NCBI GenBank assembly: GCA_008704415.1
Contig: VXIS01000123.1
Location: forward strand, 57,375 to 121,374
Direction of reading: 5' to 3'
Length of the DNA stretch: 64,000 bases
Origin: Sphaerosporella brunnea
Taxonomy: Eukaryota > Ascomycota > Pezizomycetes > Pezizales > Pyronemataceae
The notes under the pieces are model-generated. The model ran no database searches. It saw nothing but the letters and a program-made list of their open reading frames with translations, and was not told the origin of the DNA. The position numbers were made by a program, and so were the translations under genes. Positions 42,896 to 54,016 of this stretch are shown piece after piece (positions within the stretch are counted from its first letter, which is position 1; each line of letters opens with the position of its first letter).

Positions 42896-44161
42896 GAGAG
42901 CAATCGGGGGGGGGGGGGGCGGCAGCTTACAAGGAGATGGATGGTATTCGGATCAAAACAAGAACGAGCGCGAATCTCATCCCGACATCAGCATCACAGC
43001 GGGGGGGGGGCAGGGGGCGAACAGGAGTAGCTTACTACCACACGAGAGCAGACGACGTCGAAGGGGCAGTGGAAGAACAGAGAAAGAACTCCGGGCAGCG
43101 AGATGTTTTATCTGGGTTGGCCGGCATTTGCAATCAACCGAAAATAAGTACCTGCATGATGTTTGCCAACAAGACATACCGGTTCGACCCGCCCGTTGCG
43201 GTATGTGTTTGTCACAGACCCCCCGATTCGCGCTGAGAGGTGAGGGAGTGACTTCCTCCTGCACAACTTCGTTGTTGGTCAATCCCCTGCAGCTGTGCAA
43301 CCGAGCCAATCAGCCGAGCACTGCAGACGTCAATGGCCTCCGGATGGATCAGGTTTTTCGATGGCGCAACGTTGGCGGCAGAGTGTAGGGGCCGGTCAGC
43401 CAGGACAATCGAGGTCACCGCAATTGCGGCGCCGGTTGCTGACATGAGCTCGGGGCGGTGGCGCATATGTATGTCTATCTATCTATCTATGCGCACCGCG
43501 GGCGCCCAAGTTCGTTCTCGAACGAGAACCGGGGGGTCCTTCAATTAGGCAGACGATCACGGGTTTTCTCGACTCGTTCTTTCACTTCAACTCGAGAAAG
43601 AGCGAGTTGAAGCAGGGGTTGAATGGACATCGAGGGAGATCGACGCTCGCTATCCTTCTTCTGAAAGACAGTGTTGGCGATGGCCAGCGGAGCCAGCCCA
43701 GAGCTCGAACCCAGAACCCAGCCTCGCAGCCGCTGTAAAAGCGAGTGATTTTTGATGAGCAGAGGTGCGCTGCCATCAAGGCGACCCTCCTCCCACCCCA
43801 TGGCCACTCCTTCCACCCCCTCCATCGCCTAACAGTTGAAAGCCCAGCTCGCGAGCCGGCTGGCTGTGTGTTGACAGCACTGCTGGAATGCTCGATATGA
43901 TATCATGACCAGGGCAGGATTTCCGGCTGTATAAGAAGAGTGATTGGGTATGTATGCTCCCGAGCAACAGCCTTCGCCGTGGTTGGTTTCTTCTGCTGGC
44001 CGGGCTCCCGAGACTTGGCGTAGTCTGCTCCGTTTGCGTGTGTATTCGTGACCGGGCCGGAGAACGGAGACTCGCTCACTCACAACGCAGCACTCGAAAT
44101 ACCCCTGCCCAGGCGATCAAATTATCCCCGCTTCCTTCCAATCTCCGCAACCGCCACCGCA
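42896..44161. other. Intergenic
   Basis: No gene supported. Features are a G-run at 42907-42919, a second at about 43003-43010, a TCTA tetranucleotide run at 43472-43490 and, at about 43832-43881, a degenerate hAT-like end on the minus strand (CAGTGCTGTCAACACACAG reading inward). The SRY1 leader follows. Confidence 0.45.
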
Positions 44162-45214
44162 ATGTCCGCAACGCCGCAACCATTGACTCCCACCGCGGTG
44201 CGCGAAGCGCGCTCGCTCATCTGCGAGCACATCCACCAGACACCGGTGCTCACCTCTCGCACGCTCTCGCATCTCGCCACCCCCGCCGGCGGCCCCCGCA
44301 TCACGCTGCACCTCAAATGCGAGAACCTGCAAAAGATGGGTGCCTTCAAGATCCGCGGGGCAACGCACGCGCTCGCGCGGTTGAGCGATGCGGAGCTGCG
44401 GCGGGGGGTGGTAACGCACTCGAGCGGGAACCACGCGCAGGCGTTGGCCCTCGCCGCGTCGACGCTGGCGAAGCGGAAGGGATTCGAGATACCGGCACAC
44501 GTGGTCATGCCGAGCGTCAGCACGCCGTCAAAGATTGCTGCCACGAGGGGGTACGGTGCCGAGGTTACGTTCTCGGGCAGCACGGCCAGGGAGCGCGAGG
44601 AGGTCGTGAGGCTGGTGCAGGAAAGAACCGGCGCCGTGCTGGTGCCCCCGTACGATCATCCCGACATCATTGTCGGCCAGGGAACGGTCGCGTTGGAGCT
44701 GATGGAGCAGGTTAAGCCTGAGTTGCTGGATGCGGTTGTCACCCCGTGTGGAGGCGGCGGGTTGCTCGCCGGTGTGGCCACCGCGTGTACGGGCACTGGG
44801 GTCAGAGTTTACGGGGCTGAGCCCAGGGAGGGCGCAGATGATTGCGCGAGGGGCTTGAAGGAGGGGCGGAGGATTGAGGCGGTGAAAACGGGGACGGTGG
44901 CGGATGGGTTGAGGACTCCGGTGGGAGTCGCGAACTGGGGGGTTATCAGTGATCCGGAGAAGGTCAAGCGCGTTTATACGGTCAGCGAGGAGGAGATTAA
45001 GGATGCTATGCGCCTGGTCGTCGAGAGGTGCAAGATCTTGATTGAGCCCAGCTCTGCAGTTCCGGTGGCTGTGGTGCTGAGCTCGCAGGAGTGGAGGGAG
45101 GAGGTCATGAGGGTTTTTGCCGGGAGGGAGGAGATACACGTTGGCATTGTCATCAGCGGGGGGAACACCACGATCGACAAGGTCGTTGAGGTGTTTGGGA
45201 AGAAGGCGGAGTAG
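44162..45214 (+). CDS. SRY1: Serine racemase / threo-3-hydroxyaspartate ammonia-lyase (fold type II PLP enzyme)
   Basis: A single-exon 350-aa enzyme. The PLP lysine is Lys63 in KMGAFKIRGA, with HSSGNHAQ (Ser88) following; this serine is the re-face base of eukaryotic serine racemases. The phosphate-binding loop is CGGGGLLAG, and LIEPSSAVPVAVVL and IVISGGNTT are family-typical. There is no C-terminal ACT domain, which separates it from biosynthetic threonine deaminase (ILV1). Yeast Sry1 degrades threo-3-hydroxyaspartate and the fission yeast homologue racemises serine, so the main substrate here is undecided. The start at 44162 is the first ATG of the homologous region, though the frame is open upstream. 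It converges with COQ7, with 68 bp between the stop codons. Confidence 0.93.
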   Translation: MSATPQPLTPTAVREARSLICEHIHQTPVLTSRTLSHLATPAGGPRITLHLKCENLQKMGAFKIRGATHALARLSDAELRRGVVTHSSGNHAQALALAASTLAKRKGFEIPAHVVMPSVSTPSKIAATRGYGAEVTFSGSTAREREEVVRLVQERTGAVLVPPYDHPDIIVGQGTVALELMEQVKPELLDAVVTPCGGGGLLAGVATACTGTGVRVYGAEPREGADDCARGLKEGRRIEAVKTGTVADGLRTPVGVANWGVISDPEKVKRVYTVSEEEIKDAMRLVVERCKILIEPSSAVPVAVVLSSQEWREEVMRVFAGREEIHVGIVISGGNTTIDKVVEVFGKKAE

Positions 45215-45282
45215 GTAGGTAGAGTGAGTGGCATGTATTTCACCTAGATGGATGGATATAGAGTACTTGCAACAACAACAAA

Positions 45283-46049
45283 CTATATCCGCTCGCTGAT
45301 ATAGATGGCCGCCTTACACCCACCCCTGATCAGATTGTGCAGCACCTCGTACCCCTCCGCGCCCTTCGCATCGTGCTCCACGGCGGTATCCAAATGCTCC
45401 AACTCGTCATCCCTAAAGTTGCGGATGGTATCCGCCAGCTCCTTAATCTCGCCCCGCTCCAGGAGCTCAGGCGAATCCTTGCACATCTCCAGCAACGCGC
45501 GCAGCTGGTTATTGTAGTGGCCTCCGATCTCGGTTTCGACGGCCTCGGTGCAGGCCATGGCAGCCTTCTCGCCCAGCAGGGCGGTGCCGAGGCCAAGTGC
45601 GTAGCCGGCGACATTCCACAGGGGGCGCATAGCGGTGGGACGCACGCGGTGCTTCGCCAGCAACTCGTCGAAGGTGGTGAGGTGGTGCTTCTCCTGGTCC
45701 CACATGTGGCGGATCAACGGCTTCAGCTTTGGGTCGCGCTTGAAGACGGCGTATTGGCCCGCGTAGATCAGGTTTGCGCCCAGCTCGCCCGCTTGGTTCA
45801 CACGTAGCTGCTCGTATGGCGGTGAGCTGTGCTGCTACGGGGGTGGGTGATTTTGGATTTTTTTATTTTTTTTTGGGGGGGGGGGGGGGGGGGGCTACGC
45901 ACGGCTTTTTCGAGGAATTGAAGCTCTTGCGAGCGAAGGGGGCGCTCGGGCGCTGGATTGTTGCTGTTGCTGGCAGCTGTGCTGAGGGCGCGGAGGGCGG
46001 GAAAGCGACGGGGCGGGCGAGGCGAGAGGCGGAGAACGCGGTGGGACAT
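45283..46049 (-). CDS. COQ7: 5-demethoxyubiquinone hydroxylase, mitochondrial
   Basis: Coq7 (Cat5) is the di-iron enzyme that hydroxylates demethoxyubiquinone on the matrix face of the inner membrane within the CoQ synthome. Two exons (46049-45903 and 45807-45283) encode 223 aa. The N-terminus ([20 protein letters not shown]) is Arg-rich without acids, a clear matrix presequence. Di-iron ligands are visible in [27 protein letters not shown] and DDELEHLD. The protein ends in the usual [10 protein letters not shown]. The 95-nt intron contains a run of 17 or more C followed by an A-run on the coding strand. Its GTGCGT..GCAG ends rejoin EKA to LRVNQAGEL exactly as in orthologues. Confidence 0.95.
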
Positions 46050-46519
46050 TTTGAGTGGGGGTCGGATTTATTTATCTATTTATGTTTGTGTGTGTGTTTG
46101 TTTGTTTTCTTTTCTTTTCGTTTTCGATGATCGGAGATGCTGTCGGGTTTACATTGTTGGTGATGCTGCTGGTGCCGTCATTAAATCTCTCACTGCCGAC
46201 GCTGATTGGCTGGCTGCAGCGAGTGCTTCGCTGTGCCCCAACGGAGAGTCGCGTAGCTGACAACCACCCACCACCCACGCATCCACCACCACATCCCACA
46301 TCCAATCCTGCCCAGCTATATAAACCTCGCCCCGCCGCCTGCCGACTCCCAATCCCTTCTTCCCTCCGTCCTGCCAGAGCAAAACCCCCCAGAACCTAAC
46401 GCCACACATCACCACCACCACCCACCACCCCACCAACTCCGTCAAATCAACCCCCCCTCCCCACCCCCTCCCAAACTCTCTCTCGAATTCGAACCGGATC
46501 TTCTTCGCATCGACACGCT
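46050..46519. promoter_or_regulatory. Bidirectional promoter region between COQ7 and RTF1
   Basis: The two starts are 470 bp apart and divergent. A TATATAAA lies at 46317-46324, oriented toward RTF1 about 195 bp before its ATG. The RTF1 leader after it is strongly C-rich (CCACC repeats and a run of C's to 46480). On the COQ7 side there is a GT-rich stretch (46085-46110). Confidence 0.55.
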
Positions 46520-48446
46520 ATGGCGTCGCTGGACGAGGAACTTCTCGCGCTCGTTGGCGATTCCTCAGATGAGTACAGCCACGACGACGACAACGACGTC
46601 AAGTCGGCCGCGTCACCACCGCCACAGCAGTCACCAGCCGCCACCGCGCCCGCGGCAGCTGCAGCCCCTTCCTCGCCCAAGAAGCGTACACGGGCGGCAC
46701 CCGCCAAACGGAGCCGGAAAAAGCAGCGACGCGACTCTACCGAAGATGAGGACGACGACGACGAGGAGGAGGAGGGCCTCGTCAAAGACGAGGAGTTCGT
46801 TCTGCCCAATTCCACGTGTCCTTCCCCCTGGCTAACGGTGCAATTCCCCCCAGCAGCGACATGCCATCCGAAGAGGAGTCGTTTGCCGCGTCTTCGGATG
46901 CTGGCCGCGACGTTGCGATGGATCTGGGCACTGACTCCGGTAGTGACGGTGAAGGCCAGGCCATCCTTTATCCCCTCGAGGGAAAGTACAAGGACCACGA
47001 GGACAAGCAACGGTTGCTCGCTATGACCGAGATTGACCGCGAGGCTGTCCTCGCAGACCGCGCCGCCCAGATCGAACGCGACAAGTTGGACCGGCAACTT
47101 AGAAACTGGCTGAAGTCCAAGAAGGAGGATCGTGCTGGTGCTGCCGCGTCGTCGACGCGCAAGTCTCTGAGAACCAAGAGCGCCCCAAAGAAGACGCAGG
47201 AGGCTTCGAAGCGTGGCGCGTTGGATCAGCTGGCCAGGACTAGAGCGGAGCGTAAGGCTACCGGTGGTCGACGGAGCTCGTTCGGTGAGGAGGATGCGAG
47301 CAAGAAGTTGCTGTCCGAGGGAGAGGAGGACGAAAACGATGAGCACATCCCAAAACGTCAAGACGACCGTCCCATCACCCTCGACGATGTCAACAGGTGC
47401 CGAATTGGCCGTACTGCATTGGCGAAATACTTCGACTACCCCGGCTTCGAAGATGCCATTCCGGATGTCTTTGTGCGTGTCACTCTGTGGGACAAGGACT
47501 CTGGAAAGAGCGTCTACAGGATGGCACAAATCAAAGGTACAGCTTCCATGTCATCCACCCCCTGCAGGAATCTGACCACGCGCAGGCCTCCAGCAGGGCA
47601 AGATGTACAACATGCTCGACGGTGTCCGCAAGACTGATATGCACCTGCGGGTTGTCCACGGCAAGTCTGAGCGCGACTTTCCAATGGACATGATGTCGGA
47701 CTCCAAGTTCACCGAGGTAGTGCCATCCTTCCTCCCCGCACATACCCACTAACAACTCTCAGGCCGAATTCAACCGCTACAAGAGCCAACTGGACATCGA
47801 AAAAGTGCCACTGACAACTCGCAAGCAGCTGCTGGCAAAAGAAGCCGCGCTGCGAGAGCTGACCACACGCTCCCTCTCGGAATCCGAACTTAATGCCATA
47901 ATCACGCGGCGCAACGCCAACAAAAACAACCTGCTGAACCACGCACAACAGCGGCACAAGTTGCGCACCGCGCGCGACGCTGCGTTCGCCGCCGACGACT
48001 TAGAGGAGGTGGCTCGCTTGGACGCAGAGCTGCAAGAGCTCGAAGACCAAGCTTCGGGCCCCGCGCGCGCAGAAACGCAGATGCAGCGCATGGCGCGGCT
48101 GAACGCCGAGAACCGCAAGCGCAACCTCGCCGAGATCAGAAAAGCCGAGATTGCCGAGAAGCGTGCGGCCCGCGAGGCCCTCCTCAAAGCAGAGTCTCAG
48201 GGCGGGTCCTTCGCGAACCCTTTCATGCGTGTTAAGACGACGGTCAAGTTTAAACACAACATGGAGGCAGAGAAGAAACACATTGTTGCGGCGGAGCTTA
48301 CCCCGCCCCCGACCGTCCCGGAGAAGGACCGCGGCCCGGGCGTCATGAACGCCCTAGCTGGCGCCGGGCCCCCCAAGGGCCGCAGGGCCGGCGGTGTCGA
48401 CGATGTCATTGCTAGCATGGATCTGGGAATCGAGATTGATCTTTAG
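46520..48446 (+). CDS. RTF1: Paf1 complex subunit Rtf1
   Basis: Rtf1 binds the Spt5 C-terminal repeats through its Plus3 domain and stimulates H2B ubiquitylation during transcription elongation. Exons 46520-46815, 46854-47536, 47586-47716 and 47763-48446 join in frame to 597 aa. The N-terminus MASLDEELLALVGDSSDE, the acidic Ser-rich region and YPLEGKYKDHEDKQRLLAMT are diagnostic. The Plus3 domain starts ITLDDVNRCRIGRTALAKYF and includes VRVTLWDKDSGKSVYRMAQI and MYNMLDGVRKTDMHLRVVHG. A long coiled-coil region rich in A, E, R and K follows, and the protein ends VDDVIASMDLGIEIDL. Intron 1 would be only 38 nt and its donor (GTGTCC) is weak, so that boundary is the least certain; it lies in a disordered segment. 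Confidence 0.95.
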
Positions 48447-49525
48447 AGGGTTGGGAATGGCGCTTTGAATAGTTGAGAGGCTGTGGAGGGAAGCGGTTGG
48501 GCTTGAATTGTACCTACTTACTTAGCGATCCGGGGGTTTGTTCTTTTTTTTTTTTTTTTTCTTTTACGGGTGTTGGGCTTGCTTGCTTGCTTGTATAACA
48601 TTTACAATAGTTCTTTTTTTTTCCTTATTGAGGGGGAGCATTGCGGAACGGATACGTGAAAATAGATGTGAAATGGAAGGGCTTTTTAGTATGATGGATG
48701 TCTTTCACTGTTTCACATAGCTGGGAGCATAGGTTATCAGTGTTGGTGTAGAATAGAGTAGAATCGAACACCATGGATAGTTGGGAATCTTGGGGCATCC
48801 AATGGATAGTTGGTTTGTCACCAGCACTCGAATCCAGAAACACCATAAAACTTCCCGCAAGGATCCGTAAGGTAAGGGTTTAGAAGCCTTGAAACGTTAT
48901 TTTTTAAATTTTTATTTTTATTTTTTCTGTAAAACCGGCGTTCCAGACGTGCAAACAAATCTGGGTGGTGTGGGGGGCCACCCTTCTAAATCCTTGCGTT
49001 CGTGCGGGAAGTCTCCAATGGTGGTAGAGTAGATCACTTACACACTACTGGGTGGGGGCTCCTAGTAGCTAGCCACTGCTCACTGTCGATGTTGCGGCGG
49101 AGGAGGAGCAGGCGCGCAATCAGGTGTGGTACGTACGGACGGCGTCCTGGGATGTACTAGAAGGTTGGTGAAGTCTGGTTGCAAGCAGGCAAGCAGGCAA
49201 GGCGTTGACGTGTACCTCCTGGTAAGTATGTACTCGTGCCTACTACCTACCCCACGGGGAGAGGCTGGGGGGGGGGGGGGGCTTGGGCATACCCGTCTGT
49301 GTGGCATCGTCGTTAGAAGACGAAGGGTACATACTAGGGGGATAACCACAGCCTCCCACCGCTGCAAGGAATCGGTTCCATGGTGGATGCTTACGGAGGG
49401 GGATTGCGTTGATTGTATACTATACTGCAGAGTTGTGGATAAGTATACCCCATGAGATATCACCACAGCAACAACAGCAACAACCCGCCCCTCAACTAAA
49501 CAACCAAAAACAGCACAACCGCAAA
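48447..49525. other. Intergenic
   Basis: RTF1 3' flank with long T tracts (48544-48560 and 48613-48622) and an A/T-rich zone at 48898-48928; a run of 13 G at 49268-49280. No gene supported. Confidence 0.45.
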
Positions 49526-49660
49526 ATGATGTCCGCACGCCCACGCCCTTACTGGAAGTGTCGCCTGTGCAGCACCGAATACGACCACAATTGTCTCTAC
49601 AGGAACTCTATGTGTGCGCACAGAAAGCGTGGGAGCTGCTTCGTGTGGGGTGATTGGTGA
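49526..49660 (+). CDS. Tiny Cys-rich zinc-ribbon-like protein
   Basis: A 44-residue ORF starts ATGATG (MMSARPRPYWKCRLCSTEYD) and ends RGSCFVWGDW. The W-x-C-x2-C opening and the closing C-x4-GDW match the ORF at 10549-10755, where the same SMGDW appears. The terminal TGA overlaps a perfect GTGAGT donor (GATTG|GTGAGT), so the frame may continue in another exon that I could not identify. Function unknown. Confidence 0.5.
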   Translation: MMSARPRPYWKCRLCSTEYDHNCLYRNSMCAHRKRGSCFVWGDW

Positions 49661-51079
49661 GTGGGGGTGGGTGGGTGGCTATGGAGGAGTTTGGATGCTT
49701 GTGTATCCTCGAAGATGATAATCGCTAGACATCGAGGCACATGCAGTAGTAGTGGTAGTGGCAGTAGCGCTTGTTGGGTTATAACCAGCATTACAGCCAA
49801 GCTCAACAGGCCGTATATATTTCTGATAGAATGAATGGCAATTCTCTGTTTTGTCCAAACCAAATGTTGAAACCGGGGGGGGGGGGCGGGAGGGGTTTCG
49901 CCGTGAACGGGCAAAACAGATGGGTGGCGGCTCATGGCTATAGCCCCAGTTCGAAAGCTCTCTGTGCTGTAGGCTGCGTATAAAGCCTCGAGTCTGGTCG
50001 TTTGAAGGGTCTCGTCGTGGCGGGAGTAAAGGCACGCCTTGGGAATGTAAAGCACGGGCACTCAAGGGAGAAGAAATCGAGCACATAGAAACACCGCCAA
50101 TGCCAATGGTAAGAACGCATAGACCGCATTTCAGCTTGGCCATCTTTCCTTCCCCTGGTTCTTGGTTGTCGGTGGGAATTCCCGTGGCGGGAGGGATGTA
50201 GTTCGGTGGGACGGATGGACGGCTGGAAAAAATGAGGGTGGGGGGCGGTGAACTGCTCTTTGTGTCAAGGGATCGGTGAAGATCCTCGGAGGGCCTGCCG
50301 AAGCTGCAGTCCGTTGGTGTCCCCCCGCTCTAGGCCGCAGCTCGTGTATCCTGTACGGATCTTGAAGCCTCGATATCCTCCTCCTCCTCCTCGGCAGCCA
50401 CATTACCCTTCTCTGCCGCCGCCGTGAACTCCGAACTGAAGGGGTTTCATCTACCTTTTTTTTTTTCAAAGGTGCAATGTACGCAGGGGTTGTGGCATAG
50501 ATCAACACCCAACTAAACGCAGCAATGTTTTTTTTTTTTAGCGATGATATGCACCAGGGCATGTGGGAGTTCTACAGCAAGACAGCCGTGGTCCTCGTCT
50601 GGCTGAACTATATGTCAGCCAGACGTGTGCCTAGCAGGAACCTTTCTCACCTCCGCGCAGCTGCCTGTCTTTGTTCTTCTCTACCGTCTCGATAGAAACA
50701 TAGCTGATGGTGTGTTTTGATTTGGGAGAAGTTGAGCAGAGATCAAGGCCGGAGATGAAGTGACTGAAGAGCTGAAGAGTAGACTGTCCTTCCCTATTGT
50801 GAGGCAAGGGTTGATGGAAGATAAGATTCTCCGCAATCAAGCGGGCCATGTTGGCGGCAGCAGTGAAGGATGGGTGGGTTGCAAAGGAATGAAGGAACTG
50901 CTTCCATTTCAACGTTTCAATACACGCAACATTACCACAGGAAATAATAAAGACAAACAAATTGTATCCAGCACCCACATCTTTACCACCTGGATTTCTT
51001 TGGCTCATTCCTTTCCCAATCAACCAACCTGATAGCGAACATTAAAGCACAGATTGCAACGTGGGGACTTACAAAATTC
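49661..51079. other. Region without a firm gene; possible minus-strand small ORFs
   Basis: On the minus strand an ORF from 50143 starts MAKLKCGLCVLTIGIGGVSM, a plausible signal peptide, but continues without recognisable content. A separate frame ending at 50330 reads FSSEFTAAAEKGNVAAEEEE, a credible acidic C-terminus that I could not connect to an upstream exon. A perfect 11-bp hairpin lies at 50596-50625. Confidence 0.3.
50596..50625. repeat. Perfect 11-bp hairpin
   Basis: CGTCTGGCTGA and TCAGCCAGACG enclose the 8-nt loop ACTATATG. It could form a stable hairpin in RNA or DNA; no associated element boundary or gene end is clear. Confidence 0.5.
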
Positions 51080-52786
51080 TCACTGCGCCGGAGTGTCTTG
51101 GGGAGCATCGGCAGAGGACGAGTTCCCGGCCTCCACTGGCACAGTGGGACGGCTAAGCGTGGAATTGGCCGTGGAGGCCAATTCCACATCATCCGAAGGC
51201 TTCGGAGGAGCCATTAAGTATCTGGAAATCCCCCACCAGGAAGCAGAAAACACTAGAAAGCAAAAAAACGGGGCCTTCCACCCCACTCCCAGGCATAAGG
51301 TGCACATCGGCGCCACAGCGACAAGCCCGATTAAGCATGAAAGTACGCCGCAGGCCGAGGAAGGAAGTAGAGTGTTGGTGCTCTCCGAATAGTTGTCTTG
51401 GGATGCACCTGCGTGGTCATGGAGGTTTTTGTCAAGATTGCACCCTCCGAAATAACGAATCGGCTGCCCCTTTTTGGAAACGACGACGATACCGGGCATC
51501 GAGGCTACCAGCCGGGGTGATCGCCCGTACTTCTACTCCACTCTCGCATTGAATCACGACAACCCGGCTTATCTCCTGCAGGGTTCCGAGGGCCCAGACA
51601 CTTAAAATCCGGGAGAATGCGATTCCCAAGACAAAGATGAGGATGAACAGGGCGGTCGAAAAAAGAGGGTTGGCGTGGACACTCGCGAAGAGAAATGTTG
51701 AGCCCAGGAGACATAGCGCCTTCCGCAATCCCTGGACTCTGTGGAGTACGGCTGATGGATCGCCTTCTTTCGGCGAGGGGATCAGACGTACGACCACGAT
51801 CACGGGGATTGAAAACACCCAGAGAGAAGGTCTGAAAGAAGCAGAAGAGGGAATTCTACGACGACGGCAGTGGCTTTCGCAAAGAATAGGTTATTTGGAT
51901 CATCACACTTCCGCCTTGTGTCCTTTCCCGGCCTGAAAATGCTTCGGACCCATGAGGCCAGACCTTGCCTCTCCCGGTCCCAATAAGGGAGACGATTCCC
52001 GAGAGTGAGCAGCAATCGCATTCATGCATTGGAAATCCCGCGGGCAATGGGGTGGAACAAAGGACGTGTTTGGTGTGGTCGTTGACGTAGATGCTTTTGG
52101 CGCCGCATAAGATGAGCGAAAGGCCAGCCAAACTGTCAGCCAGAGAGACCCGGTGATGGCTTCAGAAGAGCAATTCCAAAGAAGCCTGAATTGTAGGAGG
52201 GAACTAGCGCAAATTCCCAGGCCAATAAAAGTGGCTGTTGGATAAAGGCGAACTGCGTGGTCATCAAAAGGATATGCCCGACTGTCTTTCTGGGAGTTGA
52301 AACCCGCCCCCGTAAGAGTATCAGCCACTCGCTGGAAATCCCGGGTGTATACCAGCGATGAAGTTGTCCTGCCCTGTATGCTGGCGGTGCCTTGGCCCTC
52401 CAAATGTAGACAATAGTCCAAACGACTTTATGCTTCCCGATGGCAATAAGTCCTTCGCTTTGAGTAGACGATGTGACGGTCGAGTTGTTGCAATCGGCAA
52501 GCCTAGCATCACTAAAACGGTAATGAAGGCAGCCACAGGATCCAAGGCCAGCAAAGTAGGTAGGCGTGCAGTTGGTAGAGGTGCAAAGGCCAAAAGAGCG
52601 GGTAGCAAGGTAAGAAGCACCACACCCCCATTTGTCCAATTCAATGAGGGTTTTCATCCTTTCCTCAAGTTCGGATGTACATGGCAGTGACACCCAGTAC
52701 ATTGCGAGCAAATCGTGTATGAGGCCGAGAAAAACAACCAGCAGAAGCCCGCGCTTCACCGCCGATGGAGGGTGTTGGCGCGACAT
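51080..52786 (-). CDS. Multi-exon predicted membrane protein, unidentified (approximate model)
   Basis: Successive open frames on the minus strand look like exons of one gene. Exon 1 from ATG 52786 starts MSRQHPPSAVKRGLLLVVFL with a hydrophobic segment, then a Cys-rich stretch (WGCGASYLATRSFGLCTSTN). A GTATAC..GACAG intron at about 52350-52285 joins QLHR(C) to RAYPFDDHAVRLYPTATFIG. A second hydrophobic part (GSLWLTVWLAFRSS) follows, then VFSIPVIVVVRLIPSPKEGD, ALFILIFVLGIAFSRILSVW, and finally CGVLSCLIGLVAVAPMCTLC before a polar tail ending at 51080. Several later introns are not resolved. Four or more transmembrane segments are likely. I do not recognise the family. Confidence 0.45.
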
Positions 52787-53480
52787 TGTGACTGGGCGAT
52801 CGCGTGTATTCTGGTTCTTTGCCGTTTGCTCAGAAACCTAAACAACCATAATTCTGAGGGCACATACTTGGATTCCGGAGAACTTTTGAAGGTACGGTTG
52901 CAGTGATGGTTATGACCTGTCGATGTCCATCACGGAACGCATTATGACGGCGTACTATGTCTCCGTCATAGCTGCGGAGACTCGCTTGGCGGTTGCTTTT
53001 TTTTCTCTGCGGGCCAGACATAAGGGTGTTGCCGGCTGCAATCGCATCTCGCCAAACGTAGGAATGTGTGGTATCCCGACGCATGCATACGCGCATTCTG
53101 TGATTGCGCATGATTCCAGTTCGCCGTGGTTACACGTTAATGCTGCCGAGTACATGTATGACTATGGCGCTGTCCCTCAAAATAGAGTGCAGGTTCCAAT
53201 GTCCAGAGTACACGTGGCCGGCATTTAAAAACATGCATTTTTTGGTTTTGAACGCCGGCCACAAGTATCGTCTGGCTGGTTGGGCCAGATATCGATCGAT
53301 CTATGCCTTTCCAGCCACTGTTCGTATTTTCTTTTCCCACTCCGAGTCTGGCAAATCAGCAACACGCTTTCAAGCTCCCACTCTGAGCTCCAGCACTCTA
53401 TATCCGGCAAGAGAAGTCATGCAATGTTGCTTCCGTCCAGAAGGGAACGTTTCAGATGATCTGCTGGTTCAAAGTTTCTC
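52787..53480. other. Intergenic
   Basis: Only short, motif-free ORFs; nothing supportable. Confidence 0.4.
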
Positions 53481-53657
53481 GTATTCGCCAGTGTTCTCGA
53501 TAGCCAGCCATGGCTGGAAGACTGCCTCCGGACGGGCAGGCTTTGAGAGAACGAGTGCTCGCCCGTGAAGCGTGGCCTTAGAAAGTACCCGTAAACCTCT
53601 CTCGGGACTGGCAATGCAGCCCGCCGGCTTGGCTGGCTATCGAGAACACTGATTCGC
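53481..53657. mobile_element. hAT-like MITE, 163 bp
   Basis: The element runs 53489-53651. It begins CAGTGTTCTCGATAGCCAGC and ends GCTGGCTATCGAGAACACTG, so its terminal repeats are perfect over 20 bp or more. ATTCGC is repeated at both flanks (53483-53488 and 53652-53657). An original 8-bp duplication GTATTCGC with two bases lost on the right is likely. It belongs to the same family as the elements at 21458 and 35634. Confidence 0.75.
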
Positions 53658-54016
53658 CACATGGCGGAACGCCTTGGCACTATCCTCTCCGCAAGCGCTT
53701 AGGCGGTTATAGGCAACGGTTGAATCATCCGTGGCTTCAAACTCTTCGTTGTTCGATGTGCATTTGAAATTTGGTATAAAATGACCTCAGGACGAAGAGC
53801 ACTTAATTTTGTCACTTCGAGGGCTATTACATCGGGGCGTCAACTCAATCCTACGAATAGGCACTTTGAGGACACACAAACATCCGGATTCCAAGGTATT
53901 CCACCGGACAAGATCCCTAATCCCGAAACGCAGCAGCGCAGAACGCCGCCCAGTAGAACAAAGATGCCTTGACATCCCTCTATTATGCCAGCGGCGAGAA
54001 GGTTATCCACTTCGTA
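53658..54016. other. Intergenic
   Basis: Short region between the MITE and the DMAC1-like gene; no supportable feature. Confidence 0.4.

Noticed and set aside
39664..43747. Possible 4-kb transposon with AAATCACTCGCT inverted ends around the JmjC-like gene
   Set aside because: Only 12 bp match, no target duplication was found, and the same motif occurs again at about 39625.
46447..47529. 360-codon ORF antisense to RTF1
   Set aside because: It overlaps the conserved RTF1 exons; its Ser/Arg-rich composition mirrors the acidic codons of RTF1.
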